From contig CAVPFX010000002.1 of assembly GCA_963703895.1 (NCBI GenBank), forward strand, positions 1,302,001 to 1,366,000: a DNA stretch of 64,000 bases, in the 5' to 3' direction. Below, piece after piece: positions 25,308-34,166 of the stretch; positions within the stretch are counted from its first letter, which is position 1, and every line of letters starts with the position of its first letter. This DNA is from VRUE01 sp963703895 (GTDB taxonomy: Bacteria > Actinomycetota > Thermoleophilia > Solirubrobacterales > 70-9). The translations under genes and the position numbers were made by a program. The notes below the pieces were generated by a model, which was given only the letters and a program-made list of their open reading frames with translations, was not told the origin of the DNA and did no database searches.

Positions 25308-25350
25308 GCGAATCAAATTTGCGCTCTATTTGCAGGGATACGTGATTCGC
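25308..25350. repeat. inverted repeat upstream of acyl-CoA dehydrogenase
   Basis: GCGAATCA (25308-25315) pairs with TGATTCGC (25343-25350), with an inner CAAAT/ATTTG pairing. This interval is unusually A/T-rich for the region and lies 44 bp before the start of the next gene. It could be a terminator, an operator or another mobile palindrome. Confidence 0.45.
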
Positions 25351-25393
25351 ATCTCCCCGAATCGCGACGCGGTTGCCTGTACGATCCCGCGCC

Positions 25394-26692
25394 ATGAGCG
25401 ATACAGCGGCAGTTGCAGAGGCGGATAAGGAGAGCTTGATGGCAGAGGCGGCGGGCGGTGACGGCAGCTCCAGCGAGGGGCCGAAGTTCACCCTCGAGCT
25501 GAACCAGGACCAGAAGGACATTCGCGAGTGGGTGCACGGCTTCGCCGAGGGCGTCGTCCGTCCCGCCGCGGCGGAATGGGACGAGCGCGAGGAGACCCCC
25601 TGGCCGGTGATCCAGGAGGCCGCCAAGATCGGCCTCTACAGCTTCGAAGCGCTGGGTCAGTTCTGGGCCGATGAGACCGGCCTGACGCTGCCGATTGCCA
25701 ACGAGGAGCTCTTCTGGGGCGACGCCGGTATTGGCATGGCGATCATGGGCACCTCGCTTGCCGTCGCCGCGATCTTCGGACAGGGGACCCCGGAGCAGAT
25801 GGGCGAGTGGATCCCGCAGTGCTTCGGCAGCGCCGACGATCCCAAAGTCGCCGCCTTCTGCGCTTCCGAGCCGGACGCCGGCTCCGACGTCTCCGCGATC
25901 CGGACCACCGCCAAGTATGACGAGGCCAGCGACGAGTGGGTGATCAACGGCCAGAAGGCCTGGGCGACCAACGGCGGCATCGCCGACGTCCACGTCGTCA
26001 TCGCCACCGTCGATCGCGAGCTCGGCTCGCGCGGCCACGCCGCCTTCGTGATCCCACCAGGGACGAAGGGCTGTGAGCAGGGCGCCAAGGTCAAGAAGCA
26101 CGGCCTGCGCGCCTCGCACACCGCCGACGTCCACCTCGACGACTGCCGCGTGCCTGGCGCTTGCCTGCTCGGCGGCAAAGAGAAGCTCGACGAACGCCTC
26201 GCTCGCGTACGCGAGGGCAAGCGCGCCAAGTCACAGGCGGCGATGCAGACCTTCGAGGCCAGCCGGCCGACCGTCGGCGCCCAGGCGCTTGGCATCGCCC
26301 GTGCCGCCTACGAGTACGCGCTCGAGTACGCCAAAGAGCGCCGCCAGTTCGGCCGGGCGATCGTCGAGAACCAGTCGATCGCCTTCACCCTCGCCGACAT
26401 GAAGCTTGAGATCGACGCCGCCCGGCTGCTGGTCTGGCGCGCCGCCTGGATGGGCCGCACCGGGCAGAAATTCGAAAACGCCGAGGGCTCGATGTCGAAG
26501 CTGAAGGCCGGCGAGGTCGCCGTCTGGGCAACCGAGCGGGCGATCCAGATCCTCGGCGGCAACGGCTACACCCGCGAGTTCCCGGTCGAGCGGATGCACC
26601 GCGACGCCAAGATCTACACGATCTTCGAGGGGACCTCAGAGATCCAGCGCCTCGTCATCTCCAGGTCGATCTCGGGCGTTCACGTCAAATAG
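25394..26692 (+). CDS. acyl-CoA dehydrogenase, 432 aa
   Basis: FAD-dependent enzyme that introduces a double bond into acyl-CoA. Family marks are AFCASEPDAGSDVSAIRTTA, the loop with WVINGQKAWATNGG, RRQFGRAIVENQSIAF, the catalytic-glutamate region ILGGNGYTREFPVERM, and YTIFEGTSEIQRLVISR at the C-terminus. The ATG at 25394 (MSDTAAVAEADK) is used; the first about 30 residues are a Ser/Gly/Ala-rich extension before TLELNQDQKDIREWV. The length is slightly above the usual 380-400 because of this extension. Substrate chain length cannot be read. The gene converges on nfo. Confidence 0.93.
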   Translation: MSDTAAVAEADKESLMAEAAGGDGSSSEGPKFTLELNQDQKDIREWVHGFAEGVVRPAAAEWDEREETPWPVIQEAAKIGLYSFEALGQFWADETGLTLPIANEELFWGDAGIGMAIMGTSLAVAAIFGQGTPEQMGEWIPQCFGSADDPKVAAFCASEPDAGSDVSAIRTTAKYDEASDEWVINGQKAWATNGGIADVHVVIATVDRELGSRGHAAFVIPPGTKGCEQGAKVKKHGLRASHTADVHLDDCRVPGACLLGGKEKLDERLARVREGKRAKSQAAMQTFEASRPTVGAQALGIARAAYEYALEYAKERRQFGRAIVENQSIAFTLADMKLEIDAARLLVWRAAWMGRTGQKFENAEGSMSKLKAGEVAVWATERAIQILGGNGYTREFPVERMHRDAKIYTIFEGTSEIQRLVISRSISGVHVK

Positions 26693-26711
26693 TCCAAGCT
26701 CTTTCGGCGGA

Positions 26712-26862
26712 AGAAGACCGCGATCCGCTCTCGCGGGAATTGATGTCGCACGCGCTTCGCGCTTAGCGACGATGTTTGTGCGCGGCTGGCGCCGCGCGAT
26801 CACCGCCGGATTGCATTTCCGCCGCTTCGCGACATTCCCGCGAGAGCGGATCGCGGTCTTCT
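26712..26862. repeat. 29-bp perfect inverted repeat with structured loop, between acd and nfo
   Basis: Arms 26712-26740 (AGAAGACCGCGATCCGCTCT...) and 26834-26862 are exact reverse complements over 29 bp. The 93-bp interior holds further small palindromes (GCGCTTCGCGC and GCGCGGCTGGCGCCGCGC). The right arm runs through the nfo stop codon. There is no U-rich tract, so this is not a simple terminator. A diverged relative may lie at 31842-31912. Confidence 0.75.
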
Positions 26863-27724
26863 AACCCTGACGTCGCTTCAGGCCGGCTTTTCTAAGCCGC
26901 TTGGCGGCCAGGACTTCTTTGCGGTCGGCGCCTTTCTTGGCCGGGCCGGGTGCCTCCAGCGTCGCCGGCAGGCCCTCGAAGCGGGGCTCGGAGAGGAAGG
27001 CGGCGAGGCCCTGTTTGCCCATCTCGCCTTTGCCGAGGTTGGCGTGGCGGTCGCGGCACGAGCCGAGGGGGGCGGCGGCGTCGTTGACGTGGAGGCACTG
27101 GAGGCGATCGATGCCGACCTTGGCGTCGGCTTCGTCGACGACCTTGGTGAGGTGCTCCTCGTCGGTGATGTCGTAGCCCTGGACGAAGAGGTGGCAGGAA
27201 TCGAGGCAGAGGCCGAGGCGCACGCCGCTGCCGGCGAGCTCGATCAGCTCGGCGGTCTGGTCGAAGTCGCGGCCGAGCAGGCCCTTGTGGCCGGCGGTCT
27301 GCTCGAGCAGCAGCGGGCAGCGCTCGCTGTCTTTCAGTGCCGCGGCGATCGTTTTCCCGGCTCGTTTCATCGACGGGCCGAGTGGCTCTTTCACCTGCGC
27401 TCCCGGATGCAAAACGACGCCGGCCGCGCCGATTTCGTCGCCGATGCGCAGCGCGTGGGTCAGCGAGGCCTGGGACTTCTTGCGCAACTCTTTGTCCTTG
27501 CTGGCGCAATTGATCAGGTAGACGGCGTGGATCACGACCGCTTCGACCGGCGAGGCCGCCATCGCCTCTTTGAAGGCGGCGAAGTCGTCTGGGCCGTATT
27601 TGGTCGGCCGCCACATGCGCGGGCTCTGGTTGAAGATCTGGATCGCTTCGCAGCCGCGATCAACCCCGCGCTCGATCGCCTTCTCCAGGCCGCCTGAGGT
27701 CGAGACGTGGGCGCCGATCAGCAT
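26861..27724 (-). CDS. nfo: probable endonuclease IV (AP endonuclease), 287 aa
   Basis: Zinc-dependent TIM-barrel endonuclease that cleaves at abasic sites in base excision repair. It begins MLIGAHVSTSGGLEKAIERG and shows the metal-ligand motifs of the family: VIHAVYLINCAS, VVLHPGAQ, LLLEQTAG, LCLDSCHLFVQGYDI, LHVNDAAAPLGSCRDRHANLGKGEMG. The C-terminal 30 residues are basic (KKGADRKEVLAAKRLRKAGL) and could help DNA binding. ATG at 27724, only 14 bp from the divergent DUF2834 gene, so the two promoters must overlap coding sequence. Confidence 0.94.
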   Translation of the reverse strand: MLIGAHVSTSGGLEKAIERGVDRGCEAIQIFNQSPRMWRPTKYGPDDFAAFKEAMAASPVEAVVIHAVYLINCASKDKELRKKSQASLTHALRIGDEIGAAGVVLHPGAQVKEPLGPSMKRAGKTIAAALKDSERCPLLLEQTAGHKGLLGRDFDQTAELIELAGSGVRLGLCLDSCHLFVQGYDITDEEHLTKVVDEADAKVGIDRLQCLHVNDAAAPLGSCRDRHANLGKGEMGKQGLAAFLSEPRFEGLPATLEAPGPAKKGADRKEVLAAKRLRKAGLKRRQG

Positions 27725-27738
27725 AGGGTGGGCATCCT

Positions 27739-28122
27739 ATGAGTCAGGAGAGGTCGTCAGAGGAGCACGCCGGGGCGCATCGCCCAAGCACGACGGAGCG
27801 GTTGCTGCTGGCGCTGACCCTGATCGGCTTCGTCGTGCCGAACGTCTGCGTGGTGCTCTTCCTGGCCGGGGAGGGCGTCGAGCTTGGCCGCTACTTCTCG
27901 CTTTGGTTTGCCAGCACGCCCTCGACGCAGTTGGTGCTCGACCTCGTCATCGCCGCGCTCGCATTCCTTGTCTGGGCTGCCGCCGAGGGCCGGCGGGTGC
28001 CGGTCGAGAGGTGGTGGCTGTGCATCCCGGCGACTTTCCTGGTCGGACTCTGCTTCGGACTGCCCCTCTTCCTTTGGATGCGTGAGCGGGCGCTGTGGAA
28101 ACATGCGCCCGGCCGTGCCTGA
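27739..28122 (+). CDS. DUF2834-like membrane protein, 127 aa
   Basis: Three or four membrane segments can be seen: LLLALTLIGFVVPNVCVVLF, a middle segment STQLVLDLVIAALAFLVWAA and a last one WLCIPATFLVGLCFGLPLFL. The order 'VPN...L..G..L..F', 'LVLDLVIAALAFLVW..AEGRR' and 'GLPLFLWMRER' matches the DUF2834 pattern. The N-terminal 20 residues are charged. Function unknown. It overlaps the start of gltX by up to 20 bp. Confidence 0.75.
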   Translation: MSQERSSEEHAGAHRPSTTERLLLALTLIGFVVPNVCVVLFLAGEGVELGRYFSLWFASTPSTQLVLDLVIAALAFLVWAAAEGRRVPVERWWLCIPATFLVGLCFGLPLFLWMRERALWKHAPGRA

Positions 28123-29484
28123 CCAGATCCGACAGCGCTTCCGCTTCGCCCCCTCGCCTACCGGCGCCCTGCACATCGGCGGAGCCCGCACCGCTCTCTA
28201 TAACTGGCTCGCTGCCCGTCACGGCGGCGGCGAGCTGATCTTGCGGATTGAGGACACCGACCGCGAGCGCTCGACCGAGGAGAACGTCGCCCAGATTCTC
28301 GACGCGATGGAGTGGCTCGAGCTCGACTGGGACGTCGGGCCGGTCTCGCAGGCCTCGCGGGCGGACCGTCACGCCGAGGCCCTGCAGCAGCTGCTCGACT
28401 CTGGTGTGGCCTACCGCGACTCGGCTACAGCCAAGGACGTCGAGGCCTGGAAGGCCGAGCACGGCGCCGACCGCGGTTACCGCGGCGAGCCCGCCAGCGA
28501 TGGCAGTGGCGCGGTGCGGCTGCGGGTTCCCGACGATGGCGAGACCGTCGTCCACGACCTGATCCGCGGGCCGGTCAGCTTTCCCAACCGCAGCTACGAC
28601 GACTTCGTCATCGCCCGCGGCGACGGCTCCGTTCTCTACAACTTCGCCGTCGCCGTCGACGACGCCGAGATGGGGATCAGCGAGGTCGTGCGCGGCGACG
28701 ATCACCTCTCCAACACGCCGAAGCAGTTACTCGTCCTCACCGCGCTCGGACACGAGGCGCCACGCTACGCCCACCTGCCGCTGCTGCACGGCCCCGACGG
28801 CAAGAAGCTCTCCAAGCGCCACGGCGCCGCCTCGGTGCAGGAGCTGCGCGAGTCCGGCTACTTGCCGGCGGCGGTCCGTAACTACATCGCCCTGCTCGGC
28901 TGGGGCACCGACGACGACACGACGATCATGTCCACCGAGGAGCTGGTCAAGCGCTTCCGGGTCGAGGACGTCGGGCGCTCGGCGGCGATCTTCGACGAGA
29001 AGAAGCTGCGCTGGCTGAACGGGCGCTTCATGCGCGAGCTGCCGCTCGACGGAGTACACCGCCGCGGTTGCTCGGCATCTGAACCGCGAGCCCGATGAGC
29101 GCCTGCGCGCGGCCTGCGCGATCGCCCAGGAGAAAGCCCAGACGCTGACCGAGGTCTGGGATCTGATCCGTTTCCTCTTCGAGCCACCGGTCGAGGATGA
29201 GAAGGCCTGGGCAAAGGTGATGAAGGACGGTGCGCTCGCGGCGCTGGAAGCGGCTCGCGGTGCCCTGGACGGCGCACCCGGCTTTGACGCCAAGGCGGTC
29301 GAGGCTGCCCTCGAGCCGCTCCCCGAGCAGCCTCGAGGCCAAGCCGGGCAAGGTCTACCAGCCAATTCGGGTCGCAATCACCGGCACCTCGGTCTCGCCC
29401 GGGATCTTCGAGTCGCTAGCCGCTCTGGGGCGCGAGGAATCGCTGGCTCGGATCGATGCGGCACTCACGCGTTTGCGGTCCTAG
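28103..29484 (+). CDS. gltX: glutamate--tRNA ligase, interrupted by two single-base frameshifts
   Basis: Class I synthetase charging tRNA-Glu. The HIGH-type motif is in FAPSPTGALHIGGARTAL and the KMSKS-type motif in GKKLSKRHGAAS. Starts at ATG 28103 (MRPAVPDQIRQRF) or GTG 28115. The frame is lost near 29051 (expected ...PLDEYTAAVARHL) and again near 29331 (expected ...PEQLEAKPGKVYQPIRVA). Each break is explained by one extra base (a G and a C). Allowing for both, the protein is about 459 residues, normal for the family, and ends GREESLARIDAALTRLRS. Because the enzyme is essential, sequencing or assembly error is likelier than true decay, unless another gltX exists elsewhere. Confidence 0.88.
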
Positions 29485-29614
29485 CGGACAACCGCGACCG
29501 CTGAAATCCACCTAAATGGACAGATGGCGCTTTTCTGCACCTTAATTTTGTGGATGGTGGGGCTAAACCGTGCGTCCTTTGCTGCCGATGAGGCAGTCGA
29601 GGAGTTTTCTCGCA

Positions 29615-30694
29615 ATGGAGACCACCAAGCCCCAAATCGCAGCCAAGGCCAAGGCCGCCGCCACCGGCAAGGATGCCGGTAGGCCCGCGCCTGGCGCCCG
29701 CCTTGCCGCCGCTTTCGAGGCGGTCGAGAAGTTCCCAGTCCTGCTCGAGTCGCGAGCCCGTGTCATGCGTGCCGCCACGGCCGAGACTGGCCGGGTCAGT
29801 GACCTGGTCGAAGCGGTCGAGGCCGATGTGGGCCTGGCGATCGCCGTGCTGCGCTTCGCCAACCGCTCCAGCAACCCCGCCGCCACCATCGGCTCGATCC
29901 CGGCGGCGATAGACGTTCTCAAGCCCTCCGGGGTCCTCGCCATCGCCGGCACCGCGCCGGTCTTCGACTTCTTCGAGACCAATGGCGGGCGCGAGATGCG
30001 CCCCGAGCGCTTCCGCGTCCACGCTCTCGCCACCCAGCAGGCGGCCGACGAGATCGGTCGCGCGATCGGCTGGGAGGACCGCGACGAACTCGCCGTTGCC
30101 TCGCTTCTGCATGACGTCGGGCGGCTGGTGATCGCCAACCTTCATCCCGGCGACCGCGGCCACTTCGACGCGCTCTCCAAGACGCCCGAGCAGCGCCTGC
30201 GCGAGGAACGCGATCGGCTCGGCATCGACCACGCCCTGGTCGGCGGGGTGCTGGCCCGGCGCTGGAGCCTGCCGCAGCGGATCGCCGTCGCGATCGAGCG
30301 CCATCACGCCGATGACACCGAGGGCTTGGCTGCCCTGGTCGGGACCGCCGACATGGTCGCCCACTACAGCCAGGGCGAGGCGGTCTCGCCCGAGCGGCTG
30401 CACGCGTCCGCCAAACGCTGTGGACTCAGCCCCGACGCCCTGCGCGACCTGCTCTACCAGCTTCCCTACGCCCGCAGCGACGTTCCCCGCGTCTCAGAGC
30501 CCTGCCCGCTCTCGGCGCGTGAGCTGGATGTTCTGCGCCACCTTTCCGAGGGCATGGTCTACAAGCAGATCGCCAGCGAGATGCAGCTCTCGGTCTCGAC
30601 CATCCGCACCCACCTGCACAACGTCTACGGCAAGATCGGCGCGGTCGATCGCGCCCAGGCAGTTCTTACGGCCCGCGACCGCGGCTGGATCTAG
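29615..30694 (+). CDS. HDOD-domain protein with C-terminal LuxR-type HTH, 359 aa
   Basis: Residues about 30-275 resemble an HDOD domain (a degenerate HD-related signalling domain) with VEADVGLAIAVLRFANR, AVASLLHDVGRLVIANLHPG, and HALVGGVLARRWSLPQRIA followed by ERHH. The last about 65 residues are a LuxR/NarL helix-turn-helix: CPLSARELDVLRHLSEGM and MQLSVSTIRTHLHNVYGKIG. I use the ATG at 29615, with GGAG 11 bases upstream; a GTG at 29570 would add 15 residues. The combination suggests a transcription factor controlled through the HDOD part. Its targets are unknown. It converges with a LuxR-type regulator. Confidence 0.88.
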   Translation: METTKPQIAAKAKAAATGKDAGRPAPGARLAAAFEAVEKFPVLLESRARVMRAATAETGRVSDLVEAVEADVGLAIAVLRFANRSSNPAATIGSIPAAIDVLKPSGVLAIAGTAPVFDFFETNGGREMRPERFRVHALATQQAADEIGRAIGWEDRDELAVASLLHDVGRLVIANLHPGDRGHFDALSKTPEQRLREERDRLGIDHALVGGVLARRWSLPQRIAVAIERHHADDTEGLAALVGTADMVAHYSQGEAVSPERLHASAKRCGLSPDALRDLLYQLPYARSDVPRVSEPCPLSARELDVLRHLSEGMVYKQIASEMQLSVSTIRTHLHNVYGKIGAVDRAQAVLTARDRGWI

Positions 30695-30714
30695 CTCCGG
30701 CGCGGATCGGGAGT

Positions 30715-31377
30715 CTACTCGATCAAGGACTCGCGCAGAGCGATAGCCACTGCATGAGTGCGGTTCCTGGCGCCCAGTCGCGCCAGCGCGTTCTTGGTGT
30801 GGGTCTTGATCGTTTCTTCGCTGAGATCGAGCTCGCGGGCGGCGACCGTGGTCGATTCGCCGTTGGCGAGGAGTTGGAGGATTTCGCGCTGGCGCTTGGT
30901 CAGCACGCCGCGGCTGCCGCGCGGGGGCACGTCGGGGTCGATGAAGCGTTCCTGGCTGAGCGCTGCCTGCGCGGCGCGCAGCAGCAGCTCGGTGCTGGCG
31001 GTGCGCGAGATGTAGGCGCTGGCGCCAGCCTGCAGCGCGGCGCTGGCCAGATGCCGCTCGGCGCGCTCGCCGTGGGCGACGATGCCGAGCGCGGGTTCGG
31101 AGCGGAGCATCATCCGGATCGTCTCGGTGGCGCCAAGTGGGCTGGGGCTGATTCGGTCTGGGTGGCGGCGCATGTCGAGGATCGCGACGTCGATGCTGCC
31201 GACGTCACGGACCAAGTCGACTGCCTCCTCGCGGCTGGCCGCCTCCTGGCACTCGAAGCGATCCTGCAGCGCTCGGCGCACGCCAATCCGGACGATCGGG
31301 TGACCGTCGACGACAAGGCACTGTGGACGCTCGCTCAGGACCGGTTCCGATATCTGGGTGTTCGGCGATGGCTCCAT
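30715..31377 (-). CDS. NarL/LuxR-family response regulator, 220 aa
   Basis: An N-terminal receiver-like domain (about residues 18-140: CLVVDGHPIVRIGVRRAL, phospho-acceptor candidate in AILDMRRHP) precedes a LuxR-type HTH (about 155-215: LTKRQREILQLLANGE and LDLSEETIKTHTKNALARLG). The acidic pair usually seen as DD near the start is VD here, so phosphorylation may be altered or lost. No histidine kinase gene lies nearby. It is divergent from the Rrf2 gene with 65 bp between the starts, and converges with the HDOD-LuxR gene, leaving 20 bp. Confidence 0.9.
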   Translation of the reverse strand: MEPSPNTQISEPVLSERPQCLVVDGHPIVRIGVRRALQDRFECQEAASREEAVDLVRDVGSIDVAILDMRRHPDRISPSPLGATETIRMMLRSEPALGIVAHGERAERHLASAALQAGASAYISRTASTELLLRAAQAALSQERFIDPDVPPRGSRGVLTKRQREILQLLANGESTTVAARELDLSEETIKTHTKNALARLGARNRTHAVAIALRESLIE

Positions 31378-31442
31378 CGTCAGCCCTGGAGCCCAGTGCG
31401 ACCGATCCTAACCCAGTCCGGGCAGTGCGGTAGAAAGCCCTT

Positions 31443-31841
31443 GTGATCTCGATCACCTCGAAGTCGCGCTATGCGGTTGTTGCGATGGCCGAGCTGGCGC
31501 GTTCAGGCGAGCGGCCGGTGCCGATCAAGGAGCTGGCCGAGCGCCGCGACATTCCCGAGCAGTTCCTCGAGCAGCTTTTCTCGACCCTGCGCCGCGCCGG
31601 CTTGCTGACTAGTCACCGCGGCATGCGCGGCGGCTACACGCTCTCGCGCCCGGCCGAGGAGATCTCCGTACTCGAGGTCGTGCAGGCGCTCGACGGCAAG
31701 GTCGGTCAGGAGGCCGACGAGGCCGGTGGCATCTGGGCCGAGGGAGTGACCGCCCTACGCAAGGTCTTCGGCCAGACGACGATCGCCGAAATCGCCCGCC
31801 GCGAGGCCGAGGCCGCCGGCAGCGGCATGTACTTCATCTAG
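31443..31841 (+). CDS. Rrf2-family transcriptional regulator without cysteines, 132 aa
   Basis: A winged-helix regulator of the Rrf2/IscR/CymR family: MISITSKSRYAVVAMAELAR, the recognition region PIKELAERRDIPEQFLEQLF, the wing GLLTSHRGMRGGYTLSRPAE, and EISVLEVVQALDG. Unlike IscR or NsrR it contains no cysteine at all, so it cannot bind an iron-sulphur cluster in the usual way. It thereby resembles CymR, which in Bacillus controls cysteine metabolism through a complex with CysK. cysK and cysE lie 1.4 kb downstream on the same strand. The CymR-like role is inferred from these two facts. Confidence 0.9.
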   Translation: MISITSKSRYAVVAMAELARSGERPVPIKELAERRDIPEQFLEQLFSTLRRAGLLTSHRGMRGGYTLSRPAEEISVLEVVQALDGKVGQEADEAGGIWAEGVTALRKVFGQTTIAEIARREAEAAGSGMYFI

Positions 31842-31912
31842 TCTCGCGAGAATTCCCAAATGTCGCAAATCCGCCGTTGATGTTTTTTCGTGTCGCCAAT
31901 CCGCCGGTGCCA
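31842..31912. repeat. palindromic/direct-repeat region after the Rrf2 gene
   Basis: A perfect palindrome TCTCGCGAGA follows the stop. Then TGTCGCAAATCCGCCG (31861-31876) is repeated as TGTCGCCAATCCGCCG (31891-31906), 15 of 16 identical. Parts of it resemble the interior and arms of the 26.7 kb inverted repeat. The rest of the stretch up to 32035 holds no gene that I can support. Confidence 0.45.
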
Positions 31913-32035
31913 GAGGGCAAGCTATGCGCCCCGAGGCAAGAACGAAGAGGGCTTGGCGAGAGGGCGCGGAGCTTGCCCATCGAGATTGCGCCAACGGCCG
32001 GTTCTGTTCCGCCAACTGCGTAACTATCGGCGGCG

Positions 32036-32655
32036 ATGAATCCATCGACCGCAGACGTCCAGAGGGTGGCCGCCGTGTTGGAGGTGATGATCGCCAAGAT
32101 CGATCGAGCGGAGCCGTTTGCGCTGGCCGTAGACTCTGCGGTGGTGGGACGCCGACAGCTGGAGCGCAGCTTTCAGAACCTGAGAACGAGTCCCCACCGT
32201 GGCTCTGCAGGATCCGCACGGAGCTTGCTGCCGGGGAGTTGGCGAGCAAGCAGGGCGGCTCCAGTCATCTGGAAGGTGTTGCGAACCGGTTGGGCTATCG
32301 AGACGAACGCCGCCTGCGAGAGGCAGTAGGGAGTGCCTATGGTCTTTCGCCTAGCGAGGTTCGGCGAGGGGCACGTATTGAGCGGAACCTGAGGCTCGAC
32401 GAACAAATCCGTGCCGGCTATCGCGGAAGAAAGACAACCGTAGGTGTCTGGACCAGCGCCTACCGTCGCCGACGCAATCAAGAGGATCTCCAGCGCCTCC
32501 TCAGGAAAGCAAATCCTGAAGGGGCAAAGATCATTCTCGGTCAGGTCAAATTTCCCAGACCAGCAAAGGCACGTGAAGAAGCCGCCGAGCTTGCCACGAG
32601 CCGCGCGCTGCAGCTGTATGCCGCTGTCCGCGGCGAGCTAAGGCAGGTCGCATGA
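32036..32655 (+). pseudogene. HTH-containing protein of an accessory cassette, frameshifted
   Basis: The first about 50 codons from the ATG at 32036 (MNPSTADVQRVAAVLEVMIA...) look protein-like but continue into nonsense. A different frame then runs from about 32180 (ENESPPWLCRIRTELAAGEL) to 32655. The second part contains an AraC-like helix-turn-helix, VANRLGYRDERRLREAVGSA and YGLSPSEVRRG, followed by a basic tail. A single missing base near 32172-32195 would join the two. Base composition is less GC-rich than the neighbours. The stop overlaps the next gene by 4 bp. Function unknown; DNA binding is likely for the second half. Confidence 0.55.
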
Positions 32656-32900
32656 TCCAGCGGATTATTTGGACCGAGCACGCTCGGCTGCGCGCGCGGG
32701 ATCGAGGTCTGACGACTGGCAACGTGGAGGAGGTGGTCCGGAAATACCACGGATCTCGTGAGGTAAATCCGGGTGATGCTGATTGGCGCGTCTATGGCAC
32801 GCGCCCAGACGATCGGCGGTTCGCGGTGATCTACGATCACCCGGCGTTCGGAGATCGGGCAGTTGCCCGCATTGTCAGTGCTTGGCCGCTCCGAAATTAG
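32652..32900 (+). CDS. DUF4258-type small protein, 82 aa
   Basis: Begins ATGA-overlapped with the preceding reading frame. The protein (MIQRIIWTEHARLRARDRGL, TTGNVEEVVRKYHGSREV, then WRVYGTRPDDRRFAVIYDHP) has the N-terminal 'HA..R..RG' helix and central beta region of DUF4258 proteins, which often lie next to DUF2283 genes. That DUF2283 gene is indeed next here, after a palindrome. Such pairs look like small two-gene modules of the toxin-antitoxin kind, but no activity can be inferred. Confidence 0.7.
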   Translation: MIQRIIWTEHARLRARDRGLTTGNVEEVVRKYHGSREVNPGDADWRVYGTRPDDRRFAVIYDHPAFGDRAVARIVSAWPLRN

Positions 32901-32907
32901 GTCCAGA

Positions 32908-32937
32908 GATAACCCTGGACGATCGTTCAGGGTTATC
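32908..32937. promoter_or_regulatory. 10-bp inverted repeat between the DUF4258 and DUF2283 genes
   Basis: GATAACCCTG (32908-32917) and CAGGGTTATC (32928-32937) are exact complements around the spacer GACGATCGTT, itself partly palindromic. The right end is 9 bp before the GTG of the next gene. It is a good candidate for an operator or attenuator; U-rich sequence is absent, so a plain terminator is less likely. Confidence 0.55.
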
Positions 32938-32946
32938 CTCAGTTGC

Positions 32947-33175
32947 GTGAGCGCGCGTTTTGCCTACTACGACCGCGAGGCCGATATCGCTTGGCTTCCC
33001 ACCGGGAAGCTCCAGTGATGTGGTTAGCGAGGAGGTCGGCTGGGGTTTGATTGACCATGACTCAGGCACTGACGAGGTTGTCGCGGTTGAGGTTTGGTCG
33101 GCCAGCAAACGCCTTCCCGCCGAGTTGTTGGCGACCCTTCCTGCGCCGACGACCTCACAGGGCGCAGCTGCCTAG
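32947..33175 (+). pseudogene. DUF2283-type small protein, frameshifted
   Basis: From the GTG at 32947 the frame reads SARFAYYDREADIAWLPTGK and then stops at 33016. The next frame continues with SSDVVSEEVGWGLIDHD and DEVVAVEVWSASKRLPAELL to 33175. One extra base near 33010 explains this. Joined, the protein has the DUF2283 layout of 'Y.D..AD..Y/W' and 'E...G...D.D..G.V.AVEV'. It is 67 bp upstream of cysK. Whether the break is real or a sequence error is open. Confidence 0.6.
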
Positions 33176-33242
33176 GGTTGACGTGGGCATGGGGTGGTGG
33201 TGTGGGCTTGCTGCCTGGTGCACGCACTAGTCTGGGCTTCTG

Positions 33243-34162
<920 letters not shown>

Positions 34163-34166
<4 letters not shown>

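Noticed and set aside
29051..29332. Programmed +1 frameshifting in gltX and ilvB
   Set aside because: The seven break sites share no slippery codon, stop codon or downstream structure. Sequencing error is simpler.
31842..33242. Insertion sequence or prophage remnant between rrf2 and cysK
   Set aside because: No transposase, integrase or terminal repeats were seen; only small domains of unknown function are present.
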